Source: Flavobacteriales bacterium
GTDB taxonomy: Bacteria; Bacteroidota; Bacteroidia; Flavobacteriales_D; Parvicellaceae
DNA length: 54,933 nt
Reading direction: 5' to 3'
Assembly: GCA_020631555.1 (NCBI GenBank)
Contig: JAHDGY010000008.1
Coordinates: 1-54,933 of the forward strand
Part shown: piece by piece, positions 9,033 through 17,562 of the stretch
How positions within the stretch are numbered: position 1 is the first letter of the stretch
Layout: each line of letters begins with the position of its first letter
The notes under the pieces: generated by a model
Databases searched by the model: none
What the model saw: only the letters and a program-made list of their open reading frames with translations
Told to the model about the DNA's origin: nothing
Translations under genes and position numbers: made by a program

Positions 9033-10244
9033 ATGAACTTACACGAATATCAAGGTAAATCAATTTTGAAAAGCTATGGAGTAGCTATTCAAGAAGGAAT
9101 AGTTGCAGATACCGCAGCTGAAGCGGTTGAAGCAGCTAAGAAATTGAACGAGCAGACTGGTACGGAATGGTTTGTTGTAAAGGCACAAATTCATGCAGGT
9201 GGTCGTGGTAAAGGAGTCGTGACAGAAACTGGATCTCACGGAGTGGTTTTGGCCAAAGGCCTTGATAAGGTAGAAGGATGTGCAGCTGGAATATTGGGTG
9301 GCCATTTGGTAACTGCCCAAACTAACGAGAAGGGTAAGAAGGTTAATAAAGTTTTGATTGCTCAGGACGTATATTATCCGGGTGAAAGTGAACCGGATGA
9401 ATTTTATATGTCTGTATTATTGAATAGAGAGTCCGGAAAGAATATCATCATGTACTCTACTGAGGGTGGAATGGATATTGAAACGGTTGCAGAGGAAACG
9501 CCTCATTTAATTTTTAAAGAAGAAATTGATCCTAGGGCTGGTATACAAGGATTTCAATGCAGAAAAATTGCATTTAACCTAGGGCTTTCGGGGCAAGCTT
9601 TCAAACAAATGAGCAAATTCGTAAAATCCCTTTACGAAGCTTATGTTGGTTGCGATGCTTCAATGTTCGAAATTAATCCAGTTCTTAAAACTTCGGATAA
9701 CAAAATTATTGCAGTTGATTCTAAAGTATCGCTTGACGAGAACGCTTTATACAGACATCCGGATTATGCTGAAATGCGTGATAAGACCGAGGAAGATCCA
9801 ATGGATGTAGAAGCTGGAGAAGCCGGATTGAACTTTGTTAATTTAGACGGAAACATTGGCTGTATGGTTAATGGTGCAGGTTTAGCGATGGCCACTATGG
9901 ATATCATTAAGTTTTCAGGTGGAGAGCCTGCAAACTTCTTAGACGTTGGTGGAACGGCAGACGCTGAGCGAGTAGAGAAGGCGTTCAATTTGATTTTGAA
10001 GGATCCTGCCGTTGAAGGTATTTTGGTCAATATATTTGGAGGAATCGTTCGTTGCGATAGAGTAGCGAATGGAATTGTTCAAGCTTATAAAAGTATTGGA
10101 AATGTACCAGTTCCAATTATTGTGAGACTTCAAGGAACTAATGCAGTAGAAGCAAAAAAGGTAATTGATGAGTCTGGATTGAACGTGCATTCTGCTATAA
10201 CATTACAGGAAGCAGCAGACAAAGTGAAAGAAATTGTAAGCTAA
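9033..10244 (+). CDS. sucC: Succinyl-CoA synthetase (ADP-forming) subunit beta
   Basis: 403 residues, the expected size for the Bacteroidetes beta subunit, which holds the ATP-grasp nucleotide site and half of the succinate/CoA site of this TCA-cycle enzyme. Markers are MNLHEYQGKSILKSYGV at the start, KAQIHAGGRGKGV in the ATP-grasp domain, EINPVLKT, and the C-terminal CoA-ligase motif NIFGGIVRCDRVANGI. The alpha-subunit gene sucD is not adjacent here. A strong intrinsic terminator lies 21 nt downstream, so sucC is probably monocistronic. Confidence 0.97.
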   Translation: MNLHEYQGKSILKSYGVAIQEGIVADTAAEAVEAAKKLNEQTGTEWFVVKAQIHAGGRGKGVVTETGSHGVVLAKGLDKVEGCAAGILGGHLVTAQTNEKGKKVNKVLIAQDVYYPGESEPDEFYMSVLLNRESGKNIIMYSTEGGMDIETVAEETPHLIFKEEIDPRAGIQGFQCRKIAFNLGLSGQAFKQMSKFVKSLYEAYVGCDASMFEINPVLKTSDNKIIAVDSKVSLDENALYRHPDYAEMRDKTEEDPMDVEAGEAGLNFVNLDGNIGCMVNGAGLAMATMDIIKFSGGEPANFLDVGGTADAERVEKAFNLILKDPAVEGILVNIFGGIVRCDRVANGIVQAYKSIGNVPVPIIVRLQGTNAVEAKKVIDESGLNVHSAITLQEAADKVKEIVS

Positions 10245-10265
10245 GAATTACAAAATAAATATTTG

Positions 10266-10296
10266 AAAAGGCCGTGCGTGAGCACGGCCTTTTTTT
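10266..10296 (+). terminator. Intrinsic terminator after sucC
   Basis: An 8-bp GC-rich stem, GGCCGTGC paired with GCACGGCC, with a GTGA loop, extended by four A-T pairs and followed by a run of seven T. This is a textbook rho-independent terminator 21 nt after the sucC stop. Confidence 0.95.
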
Positions 10297-10504
10297 GTGA
10301 CGGTATTTCTCTGCTTAGTGCCTCGAGAATTCGTTAGGTTTTGTACGGCAGTACCTTATAACAAAGCTTCTGGATTGGTGGTTAAGTATTTTTTATTCAG
10401 TGGTTTGTGTTTTGTATAACCAAAGAGGTGAACAATACGTAGGAGTAAGACTTTAAAAACATGGATTAGCGTGTTGAAAAGATCGTTCGCTCAAAACTAT
10501 TACT

Positions 10505-11933
10505 ATGAAAATAAAGACACTACTTTTTATTGGAGCCATTTCAGGCTCTTCATTAGTAATTGCCCAAAACATAGAAAACCCAGGATTTGAAAACTGGAAA
10601 TCTGACACCATTGGTTGGGCTTTAGAAAATTGGATGGGACCAGACCAGTCGTTTGTAACGGAAAATGGCGGTTTTTCTCAAAGTACCGATGCCTTCGAAG
10701 GTAATTTCTCATTGAAAAGCTAGAACATAATGACTGGATGCAAACTGGCTTCAGTGTTTTAACCGAATATATGTCGTTGGGGCAGTTTGGGAAAGATGGA
10801 TATCCTCAGCGATGGTTCGAATTAGATGGTAAAATTGATTCATTAACAGGAATATATAAATGTGATTTACCGGTAGGGGATACCGGAGTAGTTTTTATTG
10901 GAGGTATGAAAGCTGACACGGTTGTATTTGGCGAATTCCAATATCTAGTTGGGAGTGAAAATGATTGGAAGCATTTCCAAATTACTATCGATGGAGGAGC
11001 ACAGGTTGATTCAATTTTTGTTGGTATTGGATTTAACGTGGAATACTTTTATTACGACGGTACTACAGCCAACGGATGGTTGCAAGTTGATGACTTTAAA
11101 GTTTATGATGGAGCAACTGTTAACTCAGCAATTCCGAATGGTGGATTTGAAAGTTGGGTTCCAAGAGTTAACGAAAATCCAGTCGGGTGGACCACAACGG
11201 ATGCTTTTTCGGTTTCGTCAACCATGGATTTTGTTACAAAAACAAATGATGCTAATTCTGGAAATAGTGCGGTACAAATGCAATGGGGTGATTGGCCAAC
11301 TTGGCATGAAGAGATGCTAGCCAGCGCAGGAATTGTTTACGGAGATCTATAAGTTATATACTTAATGAGGCAGGTTCAATTTCATATGCGTATCAACCAA
11401 ATAATCTATCGTTTTATTACAAGTACATTCCATCTGGAGAGGGAAATGCTGTTGCGTCGCTTGATTTTCAATCTGGAGGAAATGAATTGTTCGCCGAAGA
11501 TTATGAGTTGCCTGAGTCAGCCGAATACAAAAAAGTTGATTTTTCATTTAATTTATCTGGTGTGCCAGATAAAATTGGATTAGCATTTCTCAGTGGACAG
11601 AATCCAGGATCATCGCTTATTATTGATGATATTGAGATATCTATTTTAACGAGTATTAATTCATTTGATAACAAGGCCTATGATTTGATTGCCCAACCAA
11701 ACCCAGCGATGGATTACACCACAATAATGTTTGATGCTAAGAATTCAGATGACTTAAGTTTCCAAATTACTGATTTGAATGGTAGAGTTATTCGAGAAGA
11801 ATTGATTCGTAAACCTTTTATAGGAAGCCATGAGATCCTTTTGGATGTGTCTGAATACGAAAATGGTGCATATATTTATCGTATTACAGATGGTTTCAAT
11901 ATTTCTACCGGAAAATTGGTTGTAGCCCAATAA
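10505..11933 (+). pseudogene. T9SS-secreted protein broken by two frameshifts
   Basis: Three consecutive frames read as one protein. A signal peptide (MKIKTLLFIGAISGSSLVIAQ) leads into a module beginning NPGFENW. A second, similar module (NGGFESW...NPVGW) follows, and the last about 90 residues form a type-A T9SS sorting domain (IAQPNPAMDYTTIMF ... GAYIYRITDG ... GKLVVAQ). The first break is near 10715-10721 (frame stop at 10721, with the next frame open as IEKLEHNDWMQTG). The second is near 11348-11353 (stop after GIVYGDL, resuming as SYILNEAGSISYAYQ). Both are single-base losses, and the first may be in an A4 run. The repeated module resembles carbohydrate- or ligand-binding domains of secreted Bacteroidetes proteins, but its ligand is unknown. 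The breaks are either genuine decay or sequencing error. Confidence 0.85.
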
Positions 11934-11980
11934 ATAAGAAATACAGATCACAAAATATTGATAGGCATCCAATTGGATGC

Positions 11981-12580
11981 CTATTTTGTTTTAACAAAAT
12001 CACCTAGCAGAGTAATACCGTTCGGAGATATTAATCTAAACCAAAATTGACCATTTAAGTGATTGGGTAAAATATTTAATGGTATCTCTTCATCTTGAAC
12101 ATTCTCTAAAGAAAATACTTTAGTTCCGTCAAGCGAATAGATAGACAGTAAATAACTTTCTGTTTTGGGGTTGGCAAACAAAATTTTGCTGGAAAAATCG
12201 ATAGGATTTGGGTACAATTGATATTGCCCTTTTTCCTTATGAATAATTGGCAGGGGATTCGAAAAGCCTTGTGTACCCAAAACCAATCTATAGTAATTTT
12301 TACTGTTGATTCTGGGAGATGTATGCAAGAATTCAAAAGGAACAGGTGTTTCTTCCCCGCCGCATATGCCTTCAATTTGTCCCACCTGATTGAACACAAT
12401 AGAATCTGTACTATGTTCGATAATTGTTCCGTTGCAACTTTTTCCAGCTTCAATGGTCCATTTCAACAGAATTTGATTTCCACTGCTGAATGCGTTGAAG
12501 TCTAATATAATTGGATGAAAGTCTTGGCTGCGGGAATAATTTGCAACCAAAAGCAAGAATATGATTAAGTACCTAGTCAT
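11981..12580 (-). CDS. Secreted protein with probable T9SS sorting domain
   Basis: About 199 residues from the ATG at 12580, chosen because it gives a clean signal peptide (MTRYLIIFLLLVANYSRSQ); the reading frame extends upstream to 12649 but that part overlaps rluA-like coding sequence. The middle (residues 20-110) is a beta-rich domain with NQILLKWTIEAGKSCNGTIIE, resembling fibronectin-like modules common before Por-secretion tails. The C-terminal about 80 residues (QYLLYPNPI-like start YQLYPNPIDFSS, then SIYSLDGTKVFSLE and GQFWFRLISPNG) look like a divergent type-A T9SS domain. No enzymatic motif was seen. It follows the pseudouridine synthase gene on the same strand. Confidence 0.7.
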   Translation of the reverse strand: MTRYLIIFLLLVANYSRSQDFHPIILDFNAFSSGNQILLKWTIEAGKSCNGTIIEHSTDSIVFNQVGQIEGICGGEETPVPFEFLHTSPRINSKNYYRLVLGTQGFSNPLPIIHKEKGQYQLYPNPIDFSSKILFANPKTESYLLSIYSLDGTKVFSLENVQDEEIPLNILPNHLNGQFWFRLISPNGITLLGDFVKTK

Positions 12581-12624
12581 AGGTTTGATTGACACAAGAT
12601 ACGCAAAACGGAAAAATTTATTGG

Positions 12625-13329
12625 TCAGGGCTCGGACAAGCGGACACATTCTTGCCAGAGAGCATCCTTTGAGGGAGCAGGTGCTGTAATTTCCATATCT
12701 TCCTTTTTTACCGGATGTAAGAACCTAAGCTTTCGGGCGTGCAAACAGATTGATCCGTCCCGATTAGAACGTTTCGCACCATACTTAAGATCGCCCTTAA
12801 TGACACTTCCAATTGCGCTCAACTGCACCCTGATTTGGTGATGTCTTCCAGTTTTCGGATGTATTTCTACGAAGAAATAATTACTCGTTCGACCTAATAA
12901 GTTATACCGCAATTGACACTTTTTACTTCCTTTTACTTCCTTTTCGTAACCTCGAGATTTGTTCTTTTTTTGGTCTTTTTTTAGGAAATGGGTTATGAGT
13001 TCATTTTCAAGAGGAGGTTTTTGCTCACACACGGCCCAATAGACTTTTTCCACAGTCTTATCCTGGAACATCTGATTTAATCTGGCCAGAGCTTTGCTCG
13101 TTTTCGCGAACATTACAACACCGCTAACAGGTCTGTCCAATCGATGTACGGTTCCTAAAAAGACATCCCCGGGTTTATTGTATTTCTTTTTCAGAAATGT
13201 TTTTACTTCATCGGCTAAACTGATGTCGCCAGTTTTATCGCCCTGAACTATGTCTGACGCCCTTTTGTTAACAGCGATAATATGGTTGTCTTCGTACAGT
13301 ACTTCTAAATTATTCATCGCTGTTGCCAA
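12625..13329 (-). CDS. RluA-family RNA pseudouridine synthase
   Basis: 234 residues. The catalytic motif HRLDRPVSG (Asp65) and the downstream KTGRHHQIRVQLSAIG and KYGAKRSNRDGSICLHARKL segments are typical of RluA-type synthases, which isomerise uridine in rRNA or tRNA. There is no S4 domain, and the short length fits the single-domain RluA/RluC-like group of Bacteroidota. The specific target cannot be told from sequence alone. A start at the second Met (13317, MNNLEVLYEDN) is equally plausible. It lies 15 nt downstream of panB on the same strand and probably shares its transcript. Confidence 0.9.
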   Translation of the reverse strand: MATAMNNLEVLYEDNHIIAVNKRASDIVQGDKTGDISLADEVKTFLKKKYNKPGDVFLGTVHRLDRPVSGVVMFAKTSKALARLNQMFQDKTVEKVYWAVCEQKPPLENELITHFLKKDQKKNKSRGYEKEVKGSKKCQLRYNLLGRTSNYFFVEIHPKTGRHHQIRVQLSAIGSVIKGDLKYGAKRSNRDGSICLHARKLRFLHPVKKEDMEITAPAPSKDALWQECVRLSEP

Positions 13330-13344
13330 GATTTGAAAGATATC

Positions 13345-14160
13345 TCAATATTGTTCCTTTTCACTAGGGAATTCTAGTGATTTAACATCAGCAATGTAAT
13401 TGGTAAACGCTCCTTTCATTTCTTGATAAAGATTGTGGTACCTCCTTAAAAATCTTGGGGAAAATTCTTGAGTAATTCCAAGCATGTCGTGGACAACAAG
13501 AACTTGGCCGTCCACGACATTTCCAGCTCCGATTCCGATAACTGGAATTTGCAGAGTCGCTGCCACTTTCGAGGCCAATTCGGCAGGAACCTTCTCTAGA
13601 ATTAACGCGAAGCATCCTGTCTCTTGCAGTGCCAAAGCATCTTCTATCAGCCGATCGGCTTCCTCTTCGTCACGTGCTCTTACCGTATATGTGCCAAATT
13701 TGTAAATGCTTTGCGGAGTCAATCCAAGGTGTCCCATTACTGGAATTCCAGCCGTCAAAATTCGATGCACAGATTCCTTAATTTCTCGTCCCCCTTCTAG
13801 TTTTACAGCATGTGCTCCCGATTCTTTCATTATTCGAACCGCTGAATCCAAAGCCGATTTTGAATTTCCCTGGTAAGTTCCAAATGGTAAATCCACTACA
13901 ACTAAAGCCCTTTTCACCGCACGAATTACGGACGAAGCGTGGTAAATCATCTGGTCGAGGGTAATAGGCAAGGTTGTTTCATGACCTGCCATTACATTGG
14001 AGGCCGAATCACCTACAAGGATAATCTCCGTACCAGCCTCGTCAACAATTTTGGCCATTGAATAATCGTAGGCTGTAAGCATCGAAATTTTTTCATTTCG
14101 AAACTTCATTTCCTGCAAAACGTGCGTGGTTACTCTTTTGATTTCTTTGTGCACAGACAT
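13345..14160 (-). CDS. panB: 3-methyl-2-oxobutanoate hydroxymethyltransferase
   Basis: 271 residues, the standard PanB length. It transfers a hydroxymethyl group from methylene-tetrahydrofolate to 2-oxoisovalerate, the first step to pantoate and coenzyme A. Conserved pieces are [17 protein letters not shown], the metal-binding [32 protein letters not shown] and [22 protein letters not shown]. Its substrate 2-oxoisovalerate is also the LeuA substrate, but the two loci are separate. A TAGTTTTG box at 14187-14180 lies 19 nt upstream of the ATG. Confidence 0.97.
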   Translation of the reverse strand: MSVHKEIKRVTTHVLQEMKFRNEKISMLTAYDYSMAKIVDEAGTEIILVGDSASNVMAGHETTLPITLDQMIYHASSVIRAVKRALVVVDLPFGTYQGNSKSALDSAVRIMKESGAHAVKLEGGREIKESVHRILTAGIPVMGHLGLTPQSIYKFGTYTVRARDEEEADRLIEDALALQETGCFALILEKVPAELASKVAATLQIPVIGIGAGNVVDGQVLVVHDMLGITQEFSPRFLRRYHNLYQEMKGAFTNYIADVKSLEFPSEKEQY

Positions 14161-14179
14161 AGACTACAATGTTTTACGC

Positions 14180-14187
14180 CAAAACTA
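14180..14187 (-). promoter_or_regulatory. -7 promoter box for panB
   Basis: TAGTTTTG on the minus strand matches TAnnTTTG, 19 nt before the panB ATG. A clear -33 element was not identified. Confidence 0.4.
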
Positions 14188-14216
14188 CATGGAAATGCCA
14201 GTAGCTCATGGCAGAA

Positions 14217-14260
14217 GCAATTAGAACCAACTAAGCGGATGAACAGTTGGTTCCAATTGC
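14217..14260. terminator. Long inverted repeat between ndk and panB, probable terminator
   Basis: GCAATT-A-GAACCAACT pairs with AGTTGGTTC-C-AATTGC around a 12-nt loop, giving a 15-bp stem with one mismatch. It lies about 85 nt past the ndk stop on the minus strand and upstream of the panB start, so it may end the ndk transcript. Neither side has a strong T run, so processing or attenuation are alternatives. Confidence 0.5.
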
Positions 14261-14343
14261 TTTGTTAAAAAATCTTTACACAGCTTCACAAGTGAATTCC
14301 ATTTCAAGATAAGAATTACCTGTAAAGAATGAGCTGAAATTGA

Positions 14344-14766
14344 TTAGTTAACGAATTCCTCCTGACCGAAGTGAAATTTAGCTTCTATTTCCGCGTTTTC
14401 GTCGCTATCGGAACCATGCACAGCGTTTCTTCCAATAGATTCTGCATACAGTTTTCTTATCGTTCCTTCTTCGGCTTCAGCAGGGTTGGTTGCGCCAATT
14501 AGTTTTCTAAAATCTTCAACTGCGTTGTCTTTTTCCAATACCGCAGCTACAATTGGACCAGAAGTCATGTATTCAACCAACTCTCCATAAAACGGACGTT
14601 CCGCATGAACAGCATAAAATTCTTTGGCTTGATAAGTAGTTAACTGCCTGTATTTCATTGCTGAAATTCCAAATCCTGCATCTGTAATTTTCTGAATAAT
14701 ATTACCAATGTTTCCGTTTTCGACCGCGTCCGGTTTAATCATTGTGAAAGTTCTTTTTCCTGCCAT
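14344..14766 (-). CDS. ndk: Nucleoside diphosphate kinase
   Basis: 140 residues, full length. It balances NTP and dNTP pools by phosphotransfer through a phosphohistidine. The active-site motif NAVHGSDS is present with catalytic His117, and [18 protein letters not shown] is the conserved N-terminal strand and nucleotide-binding segment. A TACCTTTG box lies 23 nt upstream, and the gene is divergent from the lipoprotein gene at 14880. It appears monocistronic, with a hairpin following it. Confidence 0.97.
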   Translation of the reverse strand: MAGKRTFTMIKPDAVENGNIGNIIQKITDAGFGISAMKYRQLTTYQAKEFYAVHAERPFYGELVEYMTSGPIVAAVLEKDNAVEDFRKLIGATNPAEAEEGTIRKLYAESIGRNAVHGSDSDENAEIEAKFHFGQEEFVN

Positions 14767-14789
14767 TCATCGAAATTTTTAATTGGCCG

Positions 14790-14797
14790 CAAAGGTA
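14790..14797 (-). promoter_or_regulatory. -7 promoter box for ndk
   Basis: TACCTTTG on the minus strand is an exact TAnnTTTG match 23 nt upstream of the ndk ATG; the -33 element is unclear. Confidence 0.45.
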
Positions 14798-14844
14798 AAA
14801 AAACCATTCGAACACTGAGAATGTTCGTCGGTTCAAAATATTTC

Positions 14845-14852
14845 TATTTTTG
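14845..14852 (+). promoter_or_regulatory. -7 promoter box for the lipoprotein gene at 14880
   Basis: TATTTTTG matches TAnnTTTG and lies 27 nt upstream of the ATG at 14880. It overlaps the possible TTG start at 14850, which argues for the ATG. A weak TTCG is near the expected -33 position. Confidence 0.45.
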
Positions 14853-14879
14853 TTTACACCAAACTATTTAGAATTTTAT

Positions 14880-15803
14880 ATGCAAGGCAAAAAATTAAAT
14901 TTTGCACGACTTTTTATCCTTTCACTTGTCCTTTCATTTTCTGCATGTACTAGCGAGAAAAGTGAATCAACTGAGAATCAGGTTAAAGTAGAGGTCTCTC
15001 AAAAGGTTGAAGATCCAAGTAACCCAAAACAAAAGGAAATGCGCAGTACCATGAAATATTCGGTGCCAACGCCTAGCGAACTTTTTGCAATCATTAAAAA
15101 TCATGAGGGCCCCATAGAAACAAGTTTTCTTCATGATGCCGATTTACACGCCCAGTATGTTGCAAAACAAGATCAAGCATTAGTGTTTGGTGTTTACGTT
15201 GCTGATTTGGCATATTCCAGCGCATTTTCAGACAACACTAAAAGCGTAAAATATTTTTCTACACTTGGTAAAATTGGTGAAGAGTTGGGGATAGCCGCTG
15301 CATTTGATGAAGTGTTGGACGGTGGAACGTACGATCAATTTGAAAATAGTGACTCCGTGGGGATAATTTCTTCGGAGGCTTTTTATAATGCTTATGCTTA
15401 TTTAGAGGAAAATAAGAGAGGCGATATTTTAGCCCTAATTGTTGCCGGAGGATTTGTGGAGAGTCTGCATATTGTTACCAACATGGTTGGAGATTATGAT
15501 GCAGGAAACCCTCTAATTGATAGAGTATCAGATCAGAAATACACAATAGATAACCTTTTGGGGTTCATGGATAAGTACAAAGAAAACTCTGAAGTGTGGC
15601 AAGTTATGGAAAAGCTTAACGAATTGAAGCAGCTTTTCGAAGGCATAGCAATGGAAGAAAGTGCTGACGAGGTTGGTACAGAAGACGTCGATGGAGCCAC
15701 AATGATTTTAGGCGGCGGTGAATTGAAGATTGATGCTACATCCTTCGAGAAGATAAAGGCTAAAACGTCTGAATTAAGATCTAGTTTTGTTTCGGTTGTT
15801 TGA
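14880..15803 (+). CDS. Conserved lipoprotein of unknown function
   Basis: 307 residues from the ATG at 14880. The N-terminus is a lipoprotein signal (LFILSLVLSFSAC, lipidated Cys23 followed by TSEKSES), so the product should be anchored in the membrane, probably the outer membrane. The mature part is largely helical and acidic, with no catalytic motif that I recognise. Segments such as DQALVFGVYVADLAYSSAF and the GGFVESLHIVTNMVG stretch resemble a lipoprotein family widespread in marine Bacteroidota, but no function is known to me. The next gene starts 10 nt after its stop, suggesting an operon. Confidence 0.75.
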   Translation: MQGKKLNFARLFILSLVLSFSACTSEKSESTENQVKVEVSQKVEDPSNPKQKEMRSTMKYSVPTPSELFAIIKNHEGPIETSFLHDADLHAQYVAKQDQALVFGVYVADLAYSSAFSDNTKSVKYFSTLGKIGEELGIAAAFDEVLDGGTYDQFENSDSVGIISSEAFYNAYAYLEENKRGDILALIVAGGFVESLHIVTNMVGDYDAGNPLIDRVSDQKYTIDNLLGFMDKYKENSEVWQVMEKLNELKQLFEGIAMEESADEVGTEDVDGATMILGGGELKIDATSFEKIKAKTSELRSSFVSVV

Positions 15804-15813
15804 GAGAAGGTAG

Positions 15814-16482
15814 GTGTTGAAATATAGGTCTTTACTAATATTATTGATTTCGGGATCGCTTTATGGGCAGCAATGTTTTGAAATGGCCGAAAAGTGTAAT
15901 TCTGATTTTAGATCGGGTTTTAGGTTTAATGGCCAATCAAAAAGTGGAGCCTTTATCAGTGGCGATACAGCTAGGTTGTCCATAGTCGTGTATAAGGGCA
16001 TGGAGTATAGAATTACCTTTTGCAGTCCCCTGCACCCAGAGATAAACGGCCTTTTTCAGTTTCAGATTTACGAAACCGTAACCCAGGCGAAATGGGAATA
16101 CGAGAATGGTAAGCCTCAGGTCTCCTCGAATCCACATGTTAATCCAACAAAAAAGGAAAGTGACGGAGAGAATGATAAGAGCCAATTAGTGAATTCGTCC
16201 AAATCATCCGAAACACCTGCATCACCAAAAAAGAGAAAGCGTGTCTACAGAAAAGTAGAAGTGCTTAGATATGACAATACACAGGATGAAATGGCCCAGG
16301 AGTGGACATTTATATCATCAAAGACAAGAAAGTTGATTGTGAAAATGACCGTACCAAGTGTTTCTGATCAAGAAATAAAGCGAAAATTGACTAAGAAAAA
16401 ACATCAACTTGTGGCTGAAAATTATGTGTGTGTTGGGATTCTTTTGGAGCATCAACCGGCAGCCAAGTTAGGGCTCAAATAA
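15814..16482 (+). CDS. Exported protein of unknown function
   Basis: 222 residues from a GTG at 15814 (a TTG follows immediately as an alternative). The N-terminus is a signal peptide (YRSLLILLISGSLYGQQ). A compact N-terminal domain (about residues 20-90) with RSGFRFNGQSKSGAF and VVYKGMEYRITFC is followed by a long Lys/Ser-rich hydrophilic linker (about 100-145) and a second domain ending in the CVGILLEHQPA segment. I recall similar uncharacterised proteins in Bacteroidota but cannot name the family. It is closely spaced behind the lipoprotein gene. Confidence 0.7.
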   Translation: MLKYRSLLILLISGSLYGQQCFEMAEKCNSDFRSGFRFNGQSKSGAFISGDTARLSIVVYKGMEYRITFCSPLHPEINGLFQFQIYETVTQAKWEYENGKPQVSSNPHVNPTKKESDGENDKSQLVNSSKSSETPASPKKRKRVYRKVEVLRYDNTQDEMAQEWTFISSKTRKLIVKMTVPSVSDQEIKRKLTKKKHQLVAENYVCVGILLEHQPAAKLGLK

Positions 16483-16521
16483 GTTTAGTAAAACCTGCTA
16501 GACCCTAAATTTGGATGATAA

Positions 16522-16552
16522 TTGGCTAAGAACAACTCCTTTTTTATACTTG
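16522..16552 (+). promoter_or_regulatory. Promoter for nrnA-gldI
   Basis: TTGG at 16522-16525, a 19-nt spacer and TATACTTG at 16545-16552, one base from TAnnTTTG. The box ends 4 nt before the ATG at 16557, the same spacing as tex, so the mRNA would be nearly leaderless. Confidence 0.5.
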
Positions 16553-16556
16553 CACT

Positions 16557-17561
16557 ATGAAAGAATTTGTGGGTATAAATGAATTATGGGAAAAAATAAT
16601 TCAGGCGAAACATGTTGTTATAACATCGCATAAGTCTCCGGATGGCGACGCAGTTGGTTCTAGTTTAGCACTCAAGCATTTTCTAGAAAAACATCAGCTT
16701 GATGTAGAGGTCGTGCTGCCAGATATTTTTCCACATTTTCTCAAATGGTTGCCATGTTCTAATCATATTTCGATTTATGATTTTCATCCTGCCAATGTTA
16801 CGGAAAGGGTTCAACGTGCAGATGTTATTTTTTGCCTGGACTATAACGAGCCAAGCAGAGTTGGAAATTCACTTTCTGCTCTGATTACTGAATCTGACGC
16901 GGTCAAAGTAATGATCGACCATCATGTTGATCCAGCTGAATTTGTAGACTATTGCTATTCTGACACAAGCCAATGTTCTACCGCACAAATGGTGTATCAG
17001 TTTATTGAGGCACTTGGCCAGGAAGGTCGGGTTGATCAAGATATCGCAGCATGTTTGTATACAGGTATTGTTACTGATTCTGGTTCGTTTCGATTTTCAA
17101 GTGTAGATGCAGAAACGCACAGAATTACAGCGCGACTGCTGGAAACTGGATTAAACCATGCAGAAATTCATCAAAATATATATGATTGCAATACTAAGGA
17201 TCGGCTAAATTTAGTTGGTTACGCATTGTCCAATAAATTGGAGGTCATAGAAGATGGGAAAGTGGCTTTTGTTCAACTGACTTTAGCAGAAATGGAAAGG
17301 TTCAATTTCAAAAAAGGGGATACGGAAGGACTAGTAAATTACGCATTGTCAATTCAAGGGGTGGAAATTGCTGCCTTTTTTCGAGAATCAGAGGATATAA
17401 CCAAGATTTCTTTTCGTTCTAAAAAATATGCCAAGGTGAATCAGTTGTCATCCGATAATTTTGAAGGAGGAGGACATGTTCATGCTGCTGGCGGGAGAGG
17501 AACCAACGGACTTCAAGATGCGGTTGATAGATTTCGACAAGTGGTGGCTAAATATTTATAA
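16557..17561 (+). CDS. nrnA: DHH-DHHA1 oligoribonuclease / pAp phosphatase (NrnA type)
   Basis: 334 residues, typical NrnA length. The DHH domain has SHKSPDGDAVGS (about residues 24-35), a FCLDYNEPSRVG loop and the signature MIDHHVDP (about 120-127). The C-terminal DHHA1 domain ends with GGGHVHAAGG. Such enzymes degrade short RNA oligomers and dephosphorylate 3'-phosphoadenosine 5'-phosphate, with two metal ions. The gldI-like gene begins one base after its stop; this gene pair is conserved in Flavobacteriia. Confidence 0.93.
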   Translation: MKEFVGINELWEKIIQAKHVVITSHKSPDGDAVGSSLALKHFLEKHQLDVEVVLPDIFPHFLKWLPCSNHISIYDFHPANVTERVQRADVIFCLDYNEPSRVGNSLSALITESDAVKVMIDHHVDPAEFVDYCYSDTSQCSTAQMVYQFIEALGQEGRVDQDIAACLYTGIVTDSGSFRFSSVDAETHRITARLLETGLNHAEIHQNIYDCNTKDRLNLVGYALSNKLEVIEDGKVAFVQLTLAEMERFNFKKGDTEGLVNYALSIQGVEIAAFFRESEDITKISFRSKKYAKVNQLSSDNFEGGGHVHAAGGRGTNGLQDAVDRFRQVVAKYL

Positions 17562-17562
17562 G

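Noticed and set aside
11365-11583. Short plus-strand reading frame in the broken secreted-protein region
   Set aside because: The overlapping frame gives the continuation of the secreted protein (NEAGSISYAYQ and so on) leading to the sorting domain, so this is a shadow.
12581-12649. N-terminal extension of the secreted protein at 11981-12580
   Set aside because: It would place about 23 residues before an evident signal peptide and overlaps the upstream pseudouridine synthase gene.
15937-16185. Minus-strand reading frame of 82 codons with hydrophobic residues
   Set aside because: It is antisense to a coherent exported protein with a signal peptide and has no recognisable domain.
17461-17562. 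Upstream start for the gldI-like gene inside nrnA
   Set aside because: It would hide the lipoprotein signal behind 34 residues that are an out-of-frame reading of the nrnA DHHA1 motif.
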